Shown in pieces: positions 47,936-57,039 of a stretch of 58,711 bases of DNA (positions within the stretch are counted from its first letter, which is position 1; every line of letters starts with the position of its first letter). The stretch lies in assembly GCF_016909185.1 (NCBI RefSeq), contig NZ_JAFBFH010000032.1, forward strand, positions 1-58,711, in the 5' to 3' direction. The notes below the pieces were generated by a model, which saw nothing but the letters and a program-made list of their open reading frames with translations, did not search any database and was not told the DNA's origin. The stretch comes from Siminovitchia thermophila (GTDB taxonomy: Bacteria; Bacillota; Bacilli; Bacillales; Bacillaceae_C). The position numbers and the translations under genes are program-made.

Positions 47936-48370
47936 ATGACGCTTATCCGGGATATTATGACGGATGAAGTTGAGACATGTTCATTAAAAGATAATATTTA
48001 CGAAGTTGCGGTAAAAATGAAAGAATGGGATGTTGGTGTAATCCCGATTGTGGAAGGAAAAAGACTTGTAGGCATTATTACGGATCGTGACATTGTACTT
48101 AGGTGCATCGCTGAGAAAAATCCTCCTTCTTCTAAAGTTGAAGAAATTATGAGTGAGAACTTATTTACTGTGACACCTGATACGACTACGCAGGAAGCGG
48201 CGAGACTAATGGCAAAAGAACAAATTCGCAGACTCCCTGTTGTTGAAAATGGTGAGCTTGTCGGAATCGTTGCTCTCGGTGACCTGGCCGTTCGCGACTT
48301 GACCGATAATCAAGCAAAAACAGCTTTATCCGAAATATCCGAACCGGACGATGAACAATCCATTCATTGA
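47936..48370 (+). CDS. ylbB: CBS domain protein YlbB
   Basis: The 144-residue product is a tandem CBS pair: RDIMTDEVETCSLKDN to GIITDRDIV and EIMSENLFTVTPDT to GIVALGDLAV. Such pairs bind adenine nucleotides and act as energy or redox sensors. The 3' tail is acidic (SEPDDEQS). GGAGGAGG lies seven bases before the ATG. It corresponds to B. subtilis YlbB; ylbA is absent. Confidence 0.87.
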   Translation: MTLIRDIMTDEVETCSLKDNIYEVAVKMKEWDVGVIPIVEGKRLVGIITDRDIVLRCIAEKNPPSSKVEEIMSENLFTVTPDTTTQEAARLMAKEQIRRLPVVENGELVGIVALGDLAVRDLTDNQAKTALSEISEPDDEQSIH

Positions 48371-48479
48371 TTTCATCAAAATCGAAGATGCTTACAGAAA
48401 AACGCAAGCGAACTGCTATCGACAAGCTGAAAGGGAATGGATGTTGCTACTCATCTTGCTCGATTCAAGGAAAATATCT

Positions 48480-48930
48480 CTAAAAATTGTATGAAGCTTT
48501 CTATTGCTTTCCCAATCAGCCCAGCTAGGCAGCAGGGACATTAAGTGATGTTGCTTAGTCAGTCATGCTCCAAAAAGCTTGCGCTTTCTCTTGGAGGGAT
48601 GATTATCCATGTTTTGTCGCCGCTTTAACTGGCGCGTCCTGCCTCATCGGTTGCTTGAAGCCTGTCCTGTTCATTGGGGTCTCAATCGCCGCAGGCCCGT
48701 CTTTCGGCTGAACTAGCGGCCTATTTAGGTCAACGGGCTTCAATCGACGCAGTCCTGCCTCAATCGGCTTACTAGCGACCTATACGTCAACAGTCATTAG
48801 TCGGCGTGACAAGTCTCATCATTGGCTGGACGAGTGCTCTATATTTCGCAGGCTTCATCGGTGCTGTCTTCGTCTCAATTAGAGCAGTTTGGCCCGCACA
48901 TTAAGGACACGCTTTACTCATTCTGACGAA
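48480..48930. repeat. GC-rich degenerate repeats between ylbB and ylbC
   Basis: About 450 bases have no gene. A loose unit of roughly 60-75 bases recurs: GCGGCCTATTTAGGTCAACG near 48715, GCGACCTATACGTCAACAG near 48774, with CTCAATCGGC or CTCATCGG elements between them and ATCGACGC or GTCGGCGT after them. CGCTTTAACTGGCGCGTCC near 48630 resembles CCTTTAACTGGCAG at 27337. The function is unknown. Confidence 0.5.
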
Positions 48931-48960
48931 TACTTATCATTCATGTATACTTTCCTTTTC

Positions 48961-48985
48961 AAAAACCCTGAATTTCAGGGTTTTT
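48961..48985. terminator. Bidirectional terminator before ylbC
   Basis: AAAAACCCTG (48961-48970) and CAGGGTTTTT (48976-48985) with a five-base loop. Confidence 0.85.
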
Positions 48986-48999
48986 CTTGCTGTAGTTTA

Positions 49000-49027
49000 T
49001 TGTACATGCAGTAGGAAGTGGTATAAT
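49000..49027 (+). promoter_or_regulatory. Promoter of ylbC overlapping the first ATG
   Basis: TTGTAC (49000-49005), 16 bases, TATAAT (49022-49027). The -10 covers the ATG at 49026, so the transcript would begin downstream of that codon, near 49034. Confidence 0.6.
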
Positions 49028-50126
49028 GAAAACGAATCATGAAAAGAGTATTCGGGAAGGAGGAGAAAAGCTGCGTACGTTATTCAGAATATTTATTTTG
49101 GCTGGCTTCTTCTTGTTTATCAGCTTTTATATATATTCTCCCGAACAAACAGGCCCCTTAAAAGATAATTCGTATATGCTTCCTTCCAAAGATAATGAAG
49201 AAAACATTCCCGATCAAAATATTCCGGGTTCTGAAACTCAGCCTGAAAGCGGATTGGGTTCCTATATTGGAAAGCCCGCCAATCAATTGCTGGAAGTTCA
49301 CGGTAAACCAGACAGGAAAGAACCTTCCGCCTATGATTATGAATGGTGGGTGTACAATGATCAGGCCCATAAATATATGCAAGTGGGAGTCCGAGATGGC
49401 ATTATTGTTACATTATACGTTTTAGGTGATCAATTAGATGTTTCCCCTTACAAAATAGGCCAGCCGGTCGAAGATATTTACCGTACGACAATGCTGGAAA
49501 CAGAGATTGTGGTCACTTCTGAAAATGGAACTTATCGGCTTGAGCTTTCAGAAGAAGACTTAAATATGAGGCCGCTTATTCAGCTAGGGGATATTTTCGC
49601 CCAACTGTCCGTTGATAAGTTTACCGGCAAGCTGTTTAGTGTCCGCTTTCTTGATCAGGACACACTCGTTGCCCAAAGGTCGTACGAGCTTGTTTACAGA
49701 GGAGATGGGCCCCAGAGCGAAGAACCTGATGACGAGGAATGGGCAGCAATTGAAAGGGGAAGCGAGCGCCAAATATACGATATAACGAATATTTTTCGAA
49801 AGAGGTTTGGACTGGACACATTAACGTGGGATGAAGAGATTTCAAGCGTTGCTTATGGCCATAGTAAAGATATGAATTTAAACGATTATTTTGACCATGA
49901 GTCGCCCAAATACGGCGACTTGGAAAAGCGGTTGAACGAAGGAAAGGTTGAGTTTCAATCAGCAGCAGAGAATATTGCCGCAGATTATATTGACGGACCG
50001 GCAGCATTTGAAGGGTGGCTGAATTCGGAGAATCATAGAAAGCCGCTTTTGGATAAGGATGTTACGCATATCGGGGTGGGTGTTTATCAAAAAAATTATA
50101 CCCAAAACTTTGTGCGTAAAAAATAA
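49026..50126 (+). CDS. ylbC: CAP (SCP/PR-1) domain protein YlbC
   Basis: The product has an N-terminal membrane anchor (RIFILAGFFLFISFYIY), an extracellular CAP-associated domain (GSYIGKPANQLLEVHGKPDR to DTLVAQRSYELVY) and a C-terminal CAP domain with TNIFRKRFGLDTLTWDE, AYGHSKDM, YFDHESP and AENIA. Catalytic function of bacterial CAP domains is unclear. The outer bounds are given here. The true start is probably CTG at 49071, which follows AAGGAGG by seven bases and gives 351 residues; the ATG at 49026 is inside the -10 box. Confidence 0.88.
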   Translation: MKTNHEKSIREGGEKLRTLFRIFILAGFFLFISFYIYSPEQTGPLKDNSYMLPSKDNEENIPDQNIPGSETQPESGLGSYIGKPANQLLEVHGKPDRKEPSAYDYEWWVYNDQAHKYMQVGVRDGIIVTLYVLGDQLDVSPYKIGQPVEDIYRTTMLETEIVVTSENGTYRLELSEEDLNMRPLIQLGDIFAQLSVDKFTGKLFSVRFLDQDTLVAQRSYELVYRGDGPQSEEPDDEEWAAIERGSERQIYDITNIFRKRFGLDTLTWDEEISSVAYGHSKDMNLNDYFDHESPKYGDLEKRLNEGKVEFQSAAENIAADYIDGPAAFEGWLNSENHRKPLLDKDVTHIGVGVYQKNYTQNFVRKK

Positions 50127-50206
50127 AAGGGAACCCAGTGGCATTATATATGATCAAACATATACATGAAGTGACGGATAATCGAGTCATTTGAGGTGAT
50201 TGAGGG

Positions 50207-50608
50207 ATGACAAGGAAAAAACTTCACCCGTCAGTCGAACAATTTAAGCAATTTGTAAGAGAGCATCCGAACCTTGTCAAACTGGTAAGAGCAGAGGAAA
50301 GTACATGGCAGGAGCTATATGAGGAGTGGTACTTGCTCGGTGGGGATGACCCCAAATGGGAAAAATATAAAAATGGAAAAACGGCTGAAGCAACCGAAAC
50401 CAAGGATGATGTAAAAAAATGGTTTACTCAATTTTCCGGTCTTTTGAAAAAAATGGATGCCAATCAAATGCAATATCATATTGATAACCTAAGCCAAGCG
50501 ATAGGTGCGATCCAAGGCCTGCTCTCTCAATTTCAAGGAAGTAGCCAGCAACAAAACGACCCGGCACAAGAGGCACCCCGCGATCCATTTGCTTTTAGAA
50601 AAGACTGA
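50207..50608 (+). CDS. ylbD: YlbD-family spore coat protein
   Basis: The 133-residue product starts MTRKKLHPSVEQFKQFVREH and has EEWYLLGGDDPKWEKY, the YlbD pattern, then an Ala/Gln-rich helix and a Gln/Pro tail. YlbD is a spore coat protein in B. subtilis. GAGGTGATTGAGGG precedes the ATG. It is followed 17 bases later by ylbE. Confidence 0.88.
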   Translation: MTRKKLHPSVEQFKQFVREHPNLVKLVRAEESTWQELYEEWYLLGGDDPKWEKYKNGKTAEATETKDDVKKWFTQFSGLLKKMDANQMQYHIDNLSQAIGAIQGLLSQFQGSSQQQNDPAQEAPRDPFAFRKD

Positions 50609-50625
50609 CGCAAGGAGGAGAACGG

Positions 50626-50862
50626 ATGAGAGCCGATGTTTTGCAATATATTTATGCAAATCATGAATTAAAACAATTTATCCGGGAACAGCCTCGATGG
50701 TATCGAACATTGTCCAGAGATCCAAAACAATTGGAGCAATTTGAAATCGCCTCCCTCCATTATTTTAAAAAAACGATTCCTCATCAAGTGGAAAAATTTT
50801 CACAGGGAGTGCAAATGGCAAACATGTTTATGGGCATGCTCCAAGCAATGAATACTAAGTAA
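50626..50862 (+). CDS. ylbE: YlbE-like protein
   Basis: The 78-residue product begins MRADVLQYIYANHELKQFIRE and has QPRWYRTLSRDP, the YlbE-like pattern; it ends with a Met-rich helix (QMANMFMGMLQAM). AAGGAGG lies seven bases before the ATG. The function is unknown. A terminator follows. Confidence 0.9.
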   Translation: MRADVLQYIYANHELKQFIREQPRWYRTLSRDPKQLEQFEIASLHYFKKTIPHQVEKFSQGVQMANMFMGMLQAMNTK

Positions 50863-50865
50863 AGA

Positions 50866-50904
50866 ACACATGTGAATGAAAGTCCATGTGTTCTTTATTT
50901 TTTT
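50866..50904 (+). terminator. Terminator of ylbDE
   Basis: AAGAACACATG and CATGTGTTCTT pair around an eleven-base loop, then ATTTTTTT. Confidence 0.9.
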
Positions 50905-50953
50905 GCATGAAGCCTCTTGTTTGGAGAAAAGCTATGGTCAAGGAGTGATGACA

Positions 50954-51337
50954 TTGAAAATATTGGCGATTTGTTTCATTGTATTTTTGCTTGCCAGCGG
51001 CTGTGCCCAAAAATTGCCTGAGCCGGAATCAATGAATGCAAGGGCTTCGGAGGAAAGCACAAAGCAAAAAACCTTCACGGTTCATCGAATTTTAAAAGGG
51101 AATACACTCATGATCGAATGTTTTGCACCGTCCATTTCATTTTCCAATCAGTCGGAGGCAAAAAATAAGGGGAAAGCTCGATTATACATGAACGGAACAT
51201 TTCACAGCGAACACGAATCGGCTGCTTTTATCGTCAAAGATTTGCCCAAAGGTGTACATGACATTAAAATAGAAATTGTAAATGACCATGATGAACCTGT
51301 CGGCTTAAGCGAGCAGTTTTCGGTGACAATTCAATAA
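50954..51337 (+). CDS. Small lipoprotein, unknown
   Basis: The TTG at 50954, eight bases after GGAG, gives a clean lipoprotein signal (MKILAICFIVFLLASGC, lipid-modified Cys17). The mature part of about 110 residues is beta-rich, with a YMNG-type motif and a final GLSEQFSVTIQ, resembling a small immunoglobulin-like fold. No family recognised. It is inserted between ylbE and ylbF, where B. subtilis has none. Confidence 0.65.
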   Translation: MKILAICFIVFLLASGCAQKLPEPESMNARASEESTKQKTFTVHRILKGNTLMIECFAPSISFSNQSEAKNKGKARLYMNGTFHSEHESAAFIVKDLPKGVHDIKIEIVNDHDEPVGLSEQFSVTIQ

Positions 51338-51390
51338 CGCAGTCGCATAGCAAATAAAAACATGGTAAAATGAGTGTGGAGGTGGACCGT

Positions 51391-51837
51391 TTGCTTGCAA
51401 CACTTGAAAGAGTCAAAATTATTGAAACAGCCGAGATGCTTGGGAACATGATCAATGCCACTGACATCGCCGATAAGTACCGGTTTTATTATCATAAATT
51501 GCATCAAGATGGAAGGACGAAAGCAAAGATAGAGGCTTTCGTGAAAATGAAAGAAGTGTACGAAGATGTTCAACGCTTTGGACGTTATCATCCCGATTAT
51601 AAACAGGTAATGAGAAAGGTTCGCGAATTAAAAAGAGATATGGATTTGGATGAAAATGTGGCTAATTTCCGGAAAGCGGAAAATGAAATCCAATCTATTT
51701 TGGATGAAATAAGCATGTTAATTGGAAAAGCAGTCTCCGCCAATATCAAGGTGGCAACGGGCAATCCTTTTTTTGAAACAGGTGCTGCTTGCGGCGGTGG
51801 TTGCGGTACTGGCGGCGGCTGCGGCTGTTCTGCCTAA
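51391..51837 (+). CDS. ylbF: YlbF, RNase Y specificity factor subunit
   Basis: YlbF joins YmcA and YaaT in the Y-complex, which directs RNase Y cleavage of mRNA maturation sites and supports competence, biofilm and sporulation. The 148-residue helical protein ends in a cysteine-rich tail (ACGGGCGTGGGCGCSA with four Cys), which is the Fe-S-binding end. The TTG at 51391 follows GGAGGTGG by five bases and matches B. subtilis length (149); the ATG at 51370 precedes this ribosome site. Confidence 0.92.
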   Translation: MLATLERVKIIETAEMLGNMINATDIADKYRFYYHKLHQDGRTKAKIEAFVKMKEVYEDVQRFGRYHPDYKQVMRKVRELKRDMDLDENVANFRKAENEIQSILDEISMLIGKAVSANIKVATGNPFFETGAACGGGCGTGGGCGCSA

Positions 51838-51856
51838 GAGCTAAAGGGGATCATAA

Positions 51857-52132
51857 ATGTTTATAAAGAAGCAAGGATTAATTGTATGGCTGACCCATAC
51901 GAAAAATATAAAGGCGTTAAAACGATTTGGGAATATACATTATGTCTCCAAGAGAATGAAGTATGCCGTTCTTTATTGCAACCAGGAAGATTTGGAACTT
52001 ATTTCGGACAAGTTGCGGCAGTTTCAGTTTGTAAAGAAAGTGGAGCCATCATACAAGCCATACTTAAAGACAGAGTTTGAAAATGCCAAACCGGATAAAG
52101 CAAAAGAATATGATTATCGAATTGGTCTTTAA
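51857..52132 (+). CDS. ylbG: UPF0298 family protein YlbG
   Basis: The 91-residue product begins MFIKKQGLIVWLTHTKNIKAL and has the YVSKRMKYAVLYCN and FVKKVEPSYKPYL elements of UPF0298. AAAGGGG precedes the ATG. It follows ylbF by 19 bases and is probably cotranscribed. The function is unknown. Confidence 0.9.
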   Translation: MFIKKQGLIVWLTHTKNIKALKRFGNIHYVSKRMKYAVLYCNQEDLELISDKLRQFQFVKKVEPSYKPYLKTEFENAKPDKAKEYDYRIGL

Positions 52133-52136
52133 TAAA

Positions 52137-52166
52137 AAGGCGGCCCGGTAAAAGGCCGTCTTTTAA
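52137..52166 (+). terminator. Terminator of ylbFG
   Basis: AAGGCGGCC and GGCCGTCTT pair with one wobble, followed by TT. Confidence 0.7.
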
Positions 52167-52228
52167 AATAGAGAGAAATATACAAGATGGACTAATAAGT
52201 ATTTCTTGTGACGGGGAGATTTGACGCG

Positions 52229-53596
52229 ATGTCTAAACTTGTCTGGCCGACTGTTTTCATACTGATCCTTTCCATATGTGGCCTGCTTTTTTTTCAATGG
52301 AAGCCCATTTCAACGTTTTCCGGGGGAGAAAAAGTCGAACAAAACGTGGTGGTCCGGCATATGCAGGATCACTTTCAAATAGAGCAATCAATCAAACATA
52401 TTCCTGAAGGCAGCTATGAAATGCGCAAGCCCACAAATCTGGATTCTTTTTCTTGTACAAGCAGCCGCCATCAATCGTGTATTTGGCTGGATCAGGAAAA
52501 TACAAAAATCGCTATTGGTGAAGAAGAAACGATTTCTTTTACATACCGGCTTCCATCCTCTAAAAGCCCGAGTCATTTTGTGCTGGACAACTGGCTGTTT
52601 GAAGTTCAAAATGTCTCTCGCCATTCCACCCGAATTCAGCTTACGGACGAAAAATGGCGGCAAGGGGAGTGGGTGGCAGCGGCCGATTCTGTAGGCAAGA
52701 GAAAAATGAATGCCATCGATTATTATGTGTTTGAGACAAACCAGAAAAGTCCGGCTCTTTATTGGAATGCGAATGAGATGCATGAACTTTATAAGGATCA
52801 GTATGTAACGGTTTATTCGGAAAGCAATGTATCGGCGGATTTTTCAAAGTTAAGTAATTTGAATGGCAAGGGGAAGCTGGTGGCAATTGTTACAAAAAAA
52901 GCGAAAAAACTTCAGGATTTTGACGACCTGATCCTGGTTCCGGATGAAGAAGCCATTTTGCCGGCAATGGTTGTGAAAACAATTTCTATGGAAAAGAATC
53001 AAGAGTGGTTGCTCGATGTGATCATGTCAGCTTTTTTAGAGCGTCCTTACGGCAGTAAAAAAGCTCAAAGCATGTATCTTGAGTTGGAACGAGAATTGCA
53101 AAAAGAGGGTGTTGAGCGTTGGCTGTCGAAAGTTCTGTCTGATAAAACGGCTATATCAGCACGTCGGTTGGACGCTCATATATGGGAAGAAACAGGCAGA
53201 AAGACAAATTTTTTTGCATTAAATGAGGAGGAAACGAAAGCTTTTATCCCATTTTTTGCAGTGGATGCAAGGCCGATTTTGATTCATGAGGTACAGGCGG
53301 ATAACGTATCAATCTTGTATCACAATGAACAGCCGTACATTTCCTTCTTTCCACTTGCTGAGCAGCTCGGGTTTACAGTACAGCCGGGGCCAGATCAAGC
53401 GGTGATGAAAAGGGGAGATGATACTTTTGAGTTTTATTACGGAAAAAAAATCTTCTATAAAAATGGGCGCCCATTTGGTCTTTCAAGCAATCCCTTTCTA
53501 TTAATGGGATCAGAAACATATATCCATACCGAGATGGTCTCACTTGTCTTTGGCATCAGGCTTTTTGAAGCAGACAATAAAATCAAATTGCAATAA
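52229..53596 (+). CDS. Membrane-anchored protein with C-terminal stalk domain
   Basis: The 455-residue product has one N-terminal membrane helix (VWPTVFILILSICGLLFF) and a large extracellular part. A C-terminal segment (EVQADNVSILYHNEQPYISFFPLAEQLGFTVQ to VSLVFGIRLFEAD, from about residue 358) resembles the copper amine oxidase-type stalk domain, a peptidoglycan-associated beta module. The central region (about 40-350) I do not recognise. The ATG at 52229 has GGGGAG ten bases upstream; a GTG at 52208 is possible. It is absent from the ylbG-rsmD gap of B. subtilis. Confidence 0.7.
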   Translation: MSKLVWPTVFILILSICGLLFFQWKPISTFSGGEKVEQNVVVRHMQDHFQIEQSIKHIPEGSYEMRKPTNLDSFSCTSSRHQSCIWLDQENTKIAIGEEETISFTYRLPSSKSPSHFVLDNWLFEVQNVSRHSTRIQLTDEKWRQGEWVAAADSVGKRKMNAIDYYVFETNQKSPALYWNANEMHELYKDQYVTVYSESNVSADFSKLSNLNGKGKLVAIVTKKAKKLQDFDDLILVPDEEAILPAMVVKTISMEKNQEWLLDVIMSAFLERPYGSKKAQSMYLELERELQKEGVERWLSKVLSDKTAISARRLDAHIWEETGRKTNFFALNEEETKAFIPFFAVDARPILIHEVQADNVSILYHNEQPYISFFPLAEQLGFTVQPGPDQAVMKRGDDTFEFYYGKKIFYKNGRPFGLSSNPFLLMGSETYIHTEMVSLVFGIRLFEADNKIKLQ

Positions 53597-53599
53597 AAA

Positions 53600-53624
53600 A
53601 CCCTGCAGAAATTCTGCAGGGTCC
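53600..53624 (+). terminator. Terminator of the stalk-domain gene
   Basis: ACCCTGCAGAA and TTCTGCAGGGT (53601-53622) pair perfectly. A second stem, CCTTCTAT(TT)TCCGCC with GGCGG(A)ATAGAAGG, follows directly (53624-53653). Confidence 0.8.
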
Positions 53625-53685
53625 TTCTATTTTCCGCCTTGGCGGATAGAAGGCAAAGGGAGAGGAGAAACCGGAGGAAGAACTT

Positions 53686-53820
53686 ATGGGGAAACGTAAG
53701 TCTTCTCCGCGGTTGGCAACAACATCTGCTGCGATGTTGTTATTCATATTATCGCCTGTTGGGAAAGTTTTATACATAAATTGCTTGCAGGTTCTTACTT
53801 GTAAAAGCTTTTACAGGTAG
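53686..53820 (+). CDS. Possible 44-residue membrane peptide upstream of rsmD
   Basis: GGAGG lies eight bases before an ATG that opens a 44-codon frame starting MGKRKSSPRLATTSAAMLLF. The basic start and the hydrophobic stretch (AAMLLFILSPVGKVLYI) are consistent with a small membrane protein. The end of the frame runs through the TGTAAAAGCTTTTACA palindrome, which weakens the case. The region overlaps the place of the ylbH leader of B. subtilis, so it may instead be a structured leader. Confidence is low. Confidence 0.3.
   Translation: MGKRKSSPRLATTSAAMLLFILSPVGKVLYINCLQVLTCKSFYR
53802..53817 (+). promoter_or_regulatory. Palindrome TGTAAAAGCTTTTACA upstream of rsmD
   Basis: A perfect 16-base palindrome. 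It lies before a possible promoter, TTGTCC with TATAAA 16 bases later, that would serve rsmD-coaD. It could be an operator or a short hairpin. Confidence 0.45.
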
Positions 53821-53879
53821 CTTGTCCATTTTTTTTGTGTTAGTATAAAAAAGTATGAAAACAGCGAATGGTGACGAAT

Positions 53880-54925
<1,046 letters not shown>

Positions 54926-54933
54926 AAAGATGC

Positions 54934-56148
54934 TTAATTTGCTGTTCTCATCTTGTGCAAGTAAAAACCGATTCCAACGATCAATAGGAGGATTGTACTA
55001 ATCGGTCCGATATGGCTAAGCCAAGCCAATGCTTTTTCCCACCAATTAACTTGGAATTGCAAAAATGCCGGTATGGCTGATGAGTGTATTAAAAATCTTT
55101 GTTCAAAGGGAATCCATAAAAGGAATGTAAACAATCCGGATATAAACCCTTGCATGATGCGGGCAATGAAAAACGGCAGAAAGCGAATATCTGTTTGCGC
55201 CAGTATACTGGCAACTTGCGCTTGAACACTGAACCCGCTGAAACCCAAAATAAAGCTGGCCATTACTACTTGATACATCAGGCCTGCATCCACTGCTTGA
55301 CTTGCCATTTGGTTTCCGATCGTGATTTCAAATAGCCCGGCAATCAAAGGAATGCTCAAGTCAGTCGGCAGTTGGAAAAATAATAATAGTACTTTGGCGA
55401 TTTTTGCCAGAAACAATGTAATATGAAGATGAAACAACAGCTTATTAAGCACTGAAAACAGAATGATAAACCCGCCAATCATGAGCAGTGTGTTGATAGA
55501 TGTGATAACCGCGTCTCCAACCAGCTTGCCGATTGGCTTTTTATTTTTAAGCCTTGTGTGATGTAATGCAGACAGTGCTTGGGCAAAAATAGGGCGCGTG
55601 GATGCTCTTTTATACTGCTTCGGCTTCGTTTCTTTTTTACCGTATCCTCTCATGATTAAACCGACACAAAAATTACTAAAGTAATGAGCCGCTGCCAACA
55701 TAATCCCCAGTTTCGGGTTGTGAAAGAAGCCAACCGATACTGCTCCAAAAATAAAAAGGGGACTGGAACAATTTGTAAATGATACGAGCCGTTCAGCTTC
55801 GCCCCTGGTTAACTGGCCTTCTTGACGCAGTCGGGCAGTAATTTTTGCTCCTGCCGGAAAGCCGGAAGCCATCCCCATCGCCCAGGCAAATCCACCCACT
55901 CCGGGGACTCTAAATAATGGGCGCATGAAAGGCTCAAGTAATATTCCTACAAATTTAACGACTCCGAATCCGATCAGTAATTCGGAGAGTACAAAAAAAG
56001 GAAAAAGGGATGGAAAGACAATTTCCCACCACATATTTAATCCCCGAACGGAAGCTTCAAATGATTTTTCCGGCAGTAGGATCATGGAAGCAGCCATGCA
56101 TGAAATGCTTGCGGCGAGTAAGATCGTTTTTATTTTTGATAAACTCAA
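54934..56148 (-). CDS. ylbJ: Sporulation integral membrane protein YlbJ
   Basis: The 404-residue, multi-helix protein has two nucleoside-recognition (Gate) domains: WWEIVFPSLFPFFVLSELL with GVGGFAWAMGMASGFPAGAK and, in the second half, GFSGFSVQAQVASILA. YlbJ is needed for efficient sporulation in B. subtilis. A TTG start follows GGAGG by seven bases. It is convergent with coaD and divergent from ylbK. Confidence 0.92.
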   Translation of the reverse strand: MSLSKIKTILLAASISCMAASMILLPEKSFEASVRGLNMWWEIVFPSLFPFFVLSELLIGFGVVKFVGILLEPFMRPLFRVPGVGGFAWAMGMASGFPAGAKITARLRQEGQLTRGEAERLVSFTNCSSPLFIFGAVSVGFFHNPKLGIMLAAAHYFSNFCVGLIMRGYGKKETKPKQYKRASTRPIFAQALSALHHTRLKNKKPIGKLVGDAVITSINTLLMIGGFIILFSVLNKLLFHLHITLFLAKIAKVLLLFFQLPTDLSIPLIAGLFEITIGNQMASQAVDAGLMYQVVMASFILGFSGFSVQAQVASILAQTDIRFLPFFIARIMQGFISGLFTFLLWIPFEQRFLIHSSAIPAFLQFQVNWWEKALAWLSHIGPISTILLLIVGIGFYLHKMRTAN

Positions 56149-56238
56149 TTCATGACCTCCCTGTCCAACGTCCCTACATAATCAATATACTCATAGGCTG
56201 TTCATTTAGACCATAAAATGAGGTAGGGAGGTGTGACA

Positions 56239-57039
56239 ATGGAGAAGCCAACAGTCGGCCTGGCGCTTGGATCAGGCGGAGCAAGGGGTTTTGCGCATTT
56301 GGGGGTCATTAAAGCTTTGGCGGACCATTCCATCCCGATTGATATGATTGCCGGAAGCAGCATGGGGGCGCTCGTCGGCTGTTTTTACGCATTCGGACAT
56401 GATGTTGACAAGCTAATCAAGCTGTCAAAGGCGTTCCATCGAAAGCATTATTTGGATTTTACGATACCAAAAATGGGGTTTATTTCCGGAAAAAGGCTCA
56501 AAAACTTCATTCGGCTTTTTATGCAAGGAAAGCGATTGGAACAATTACGTATCCCTGTAGCGGTCATTGCCACCGATTTGCATACGGGGGAAAAAGTGGT
56601 TTTTAGGGAGGGGCAGGCCGAAGAAGCAATCAGGGCAAGCATTTCGATTCCCGGGATTTTTGTGCCGGAAAAAATCAAAGGGCGGCTCCTGATTGATGGC
56701 GGGGTTTCTGACCGGGTACCCATCGCAACAGTAAGAGAAATGGGCGCGAATATTGTAATAGGTGTTGATGTTTCAAGAATCAATACAAGAGCGGATATTC
56801 AAACGATTTACGATGTGATCATGCAAAGTATTGATATTTTACAAATGGAAATCATTGCTGCGCGGGAAATGGAAGCAGATGTAATGATTTTACCACCGGT
56901 GGAACACGTGAATGCGCGGTCCTTTAGAAATATCGAAGAGATTATCCAGATAGGGGAAGAGGCCGCCCTTTTAAAATTGCCCGAAATAAACGAAGCAATG
57001 AAAAGGTGGCCCCACACTATGGACGATTCCCGATCATGA
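56239..57039 (+). CDS. ylbK: Patatin-like phospholipase YlbK
   Basis: The 266-residue enzyme has the patatin oxyanion loop GSGGARGFAH (11-20), the nucleophile motif GSSMG (Ser41) and the catalytic Asp in DGGVSDRVP (about 155). It is predicted to hydrolyse acyl esters of phospholipids. The ATG at 56239 has GGGAGG seven bases before it; the GTG at 56233 overlaps that site. Its 3' end overlaps that of the convergent ylbM by 23 bases. Confidence 0.92.
   Translation: MEKPTVGLALGSGGARGFAHLGVIKALADHSIPIDMIAGSSMGALVGCFYAFGHDVDKLIKLSKAFHRKHYLDFTIPKMGFISGKRLKNFIRLFMQGKRLEQLRIPVAVIATDLHTGEKVVFREGQAEEAIRASISIPGIFVPEKIKGRLLIDGGVSDRVPIATVREMGANIVIGVDVSRINTRADIQTIYDVIMQSIDILQMEIIAAREMEADVMILPPVEHVNARSFRNIEEIIQIGEEAALLKLPEINEAMKRWPHTMDDSRS

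Noticed and set aside
53583-53777. Minus-strand 64-codon frame upstream of rsmD
   Set aside because: No Shine-Dalgarno sequence, and it runs through the terminator hairpins of the stalk-domain gene.
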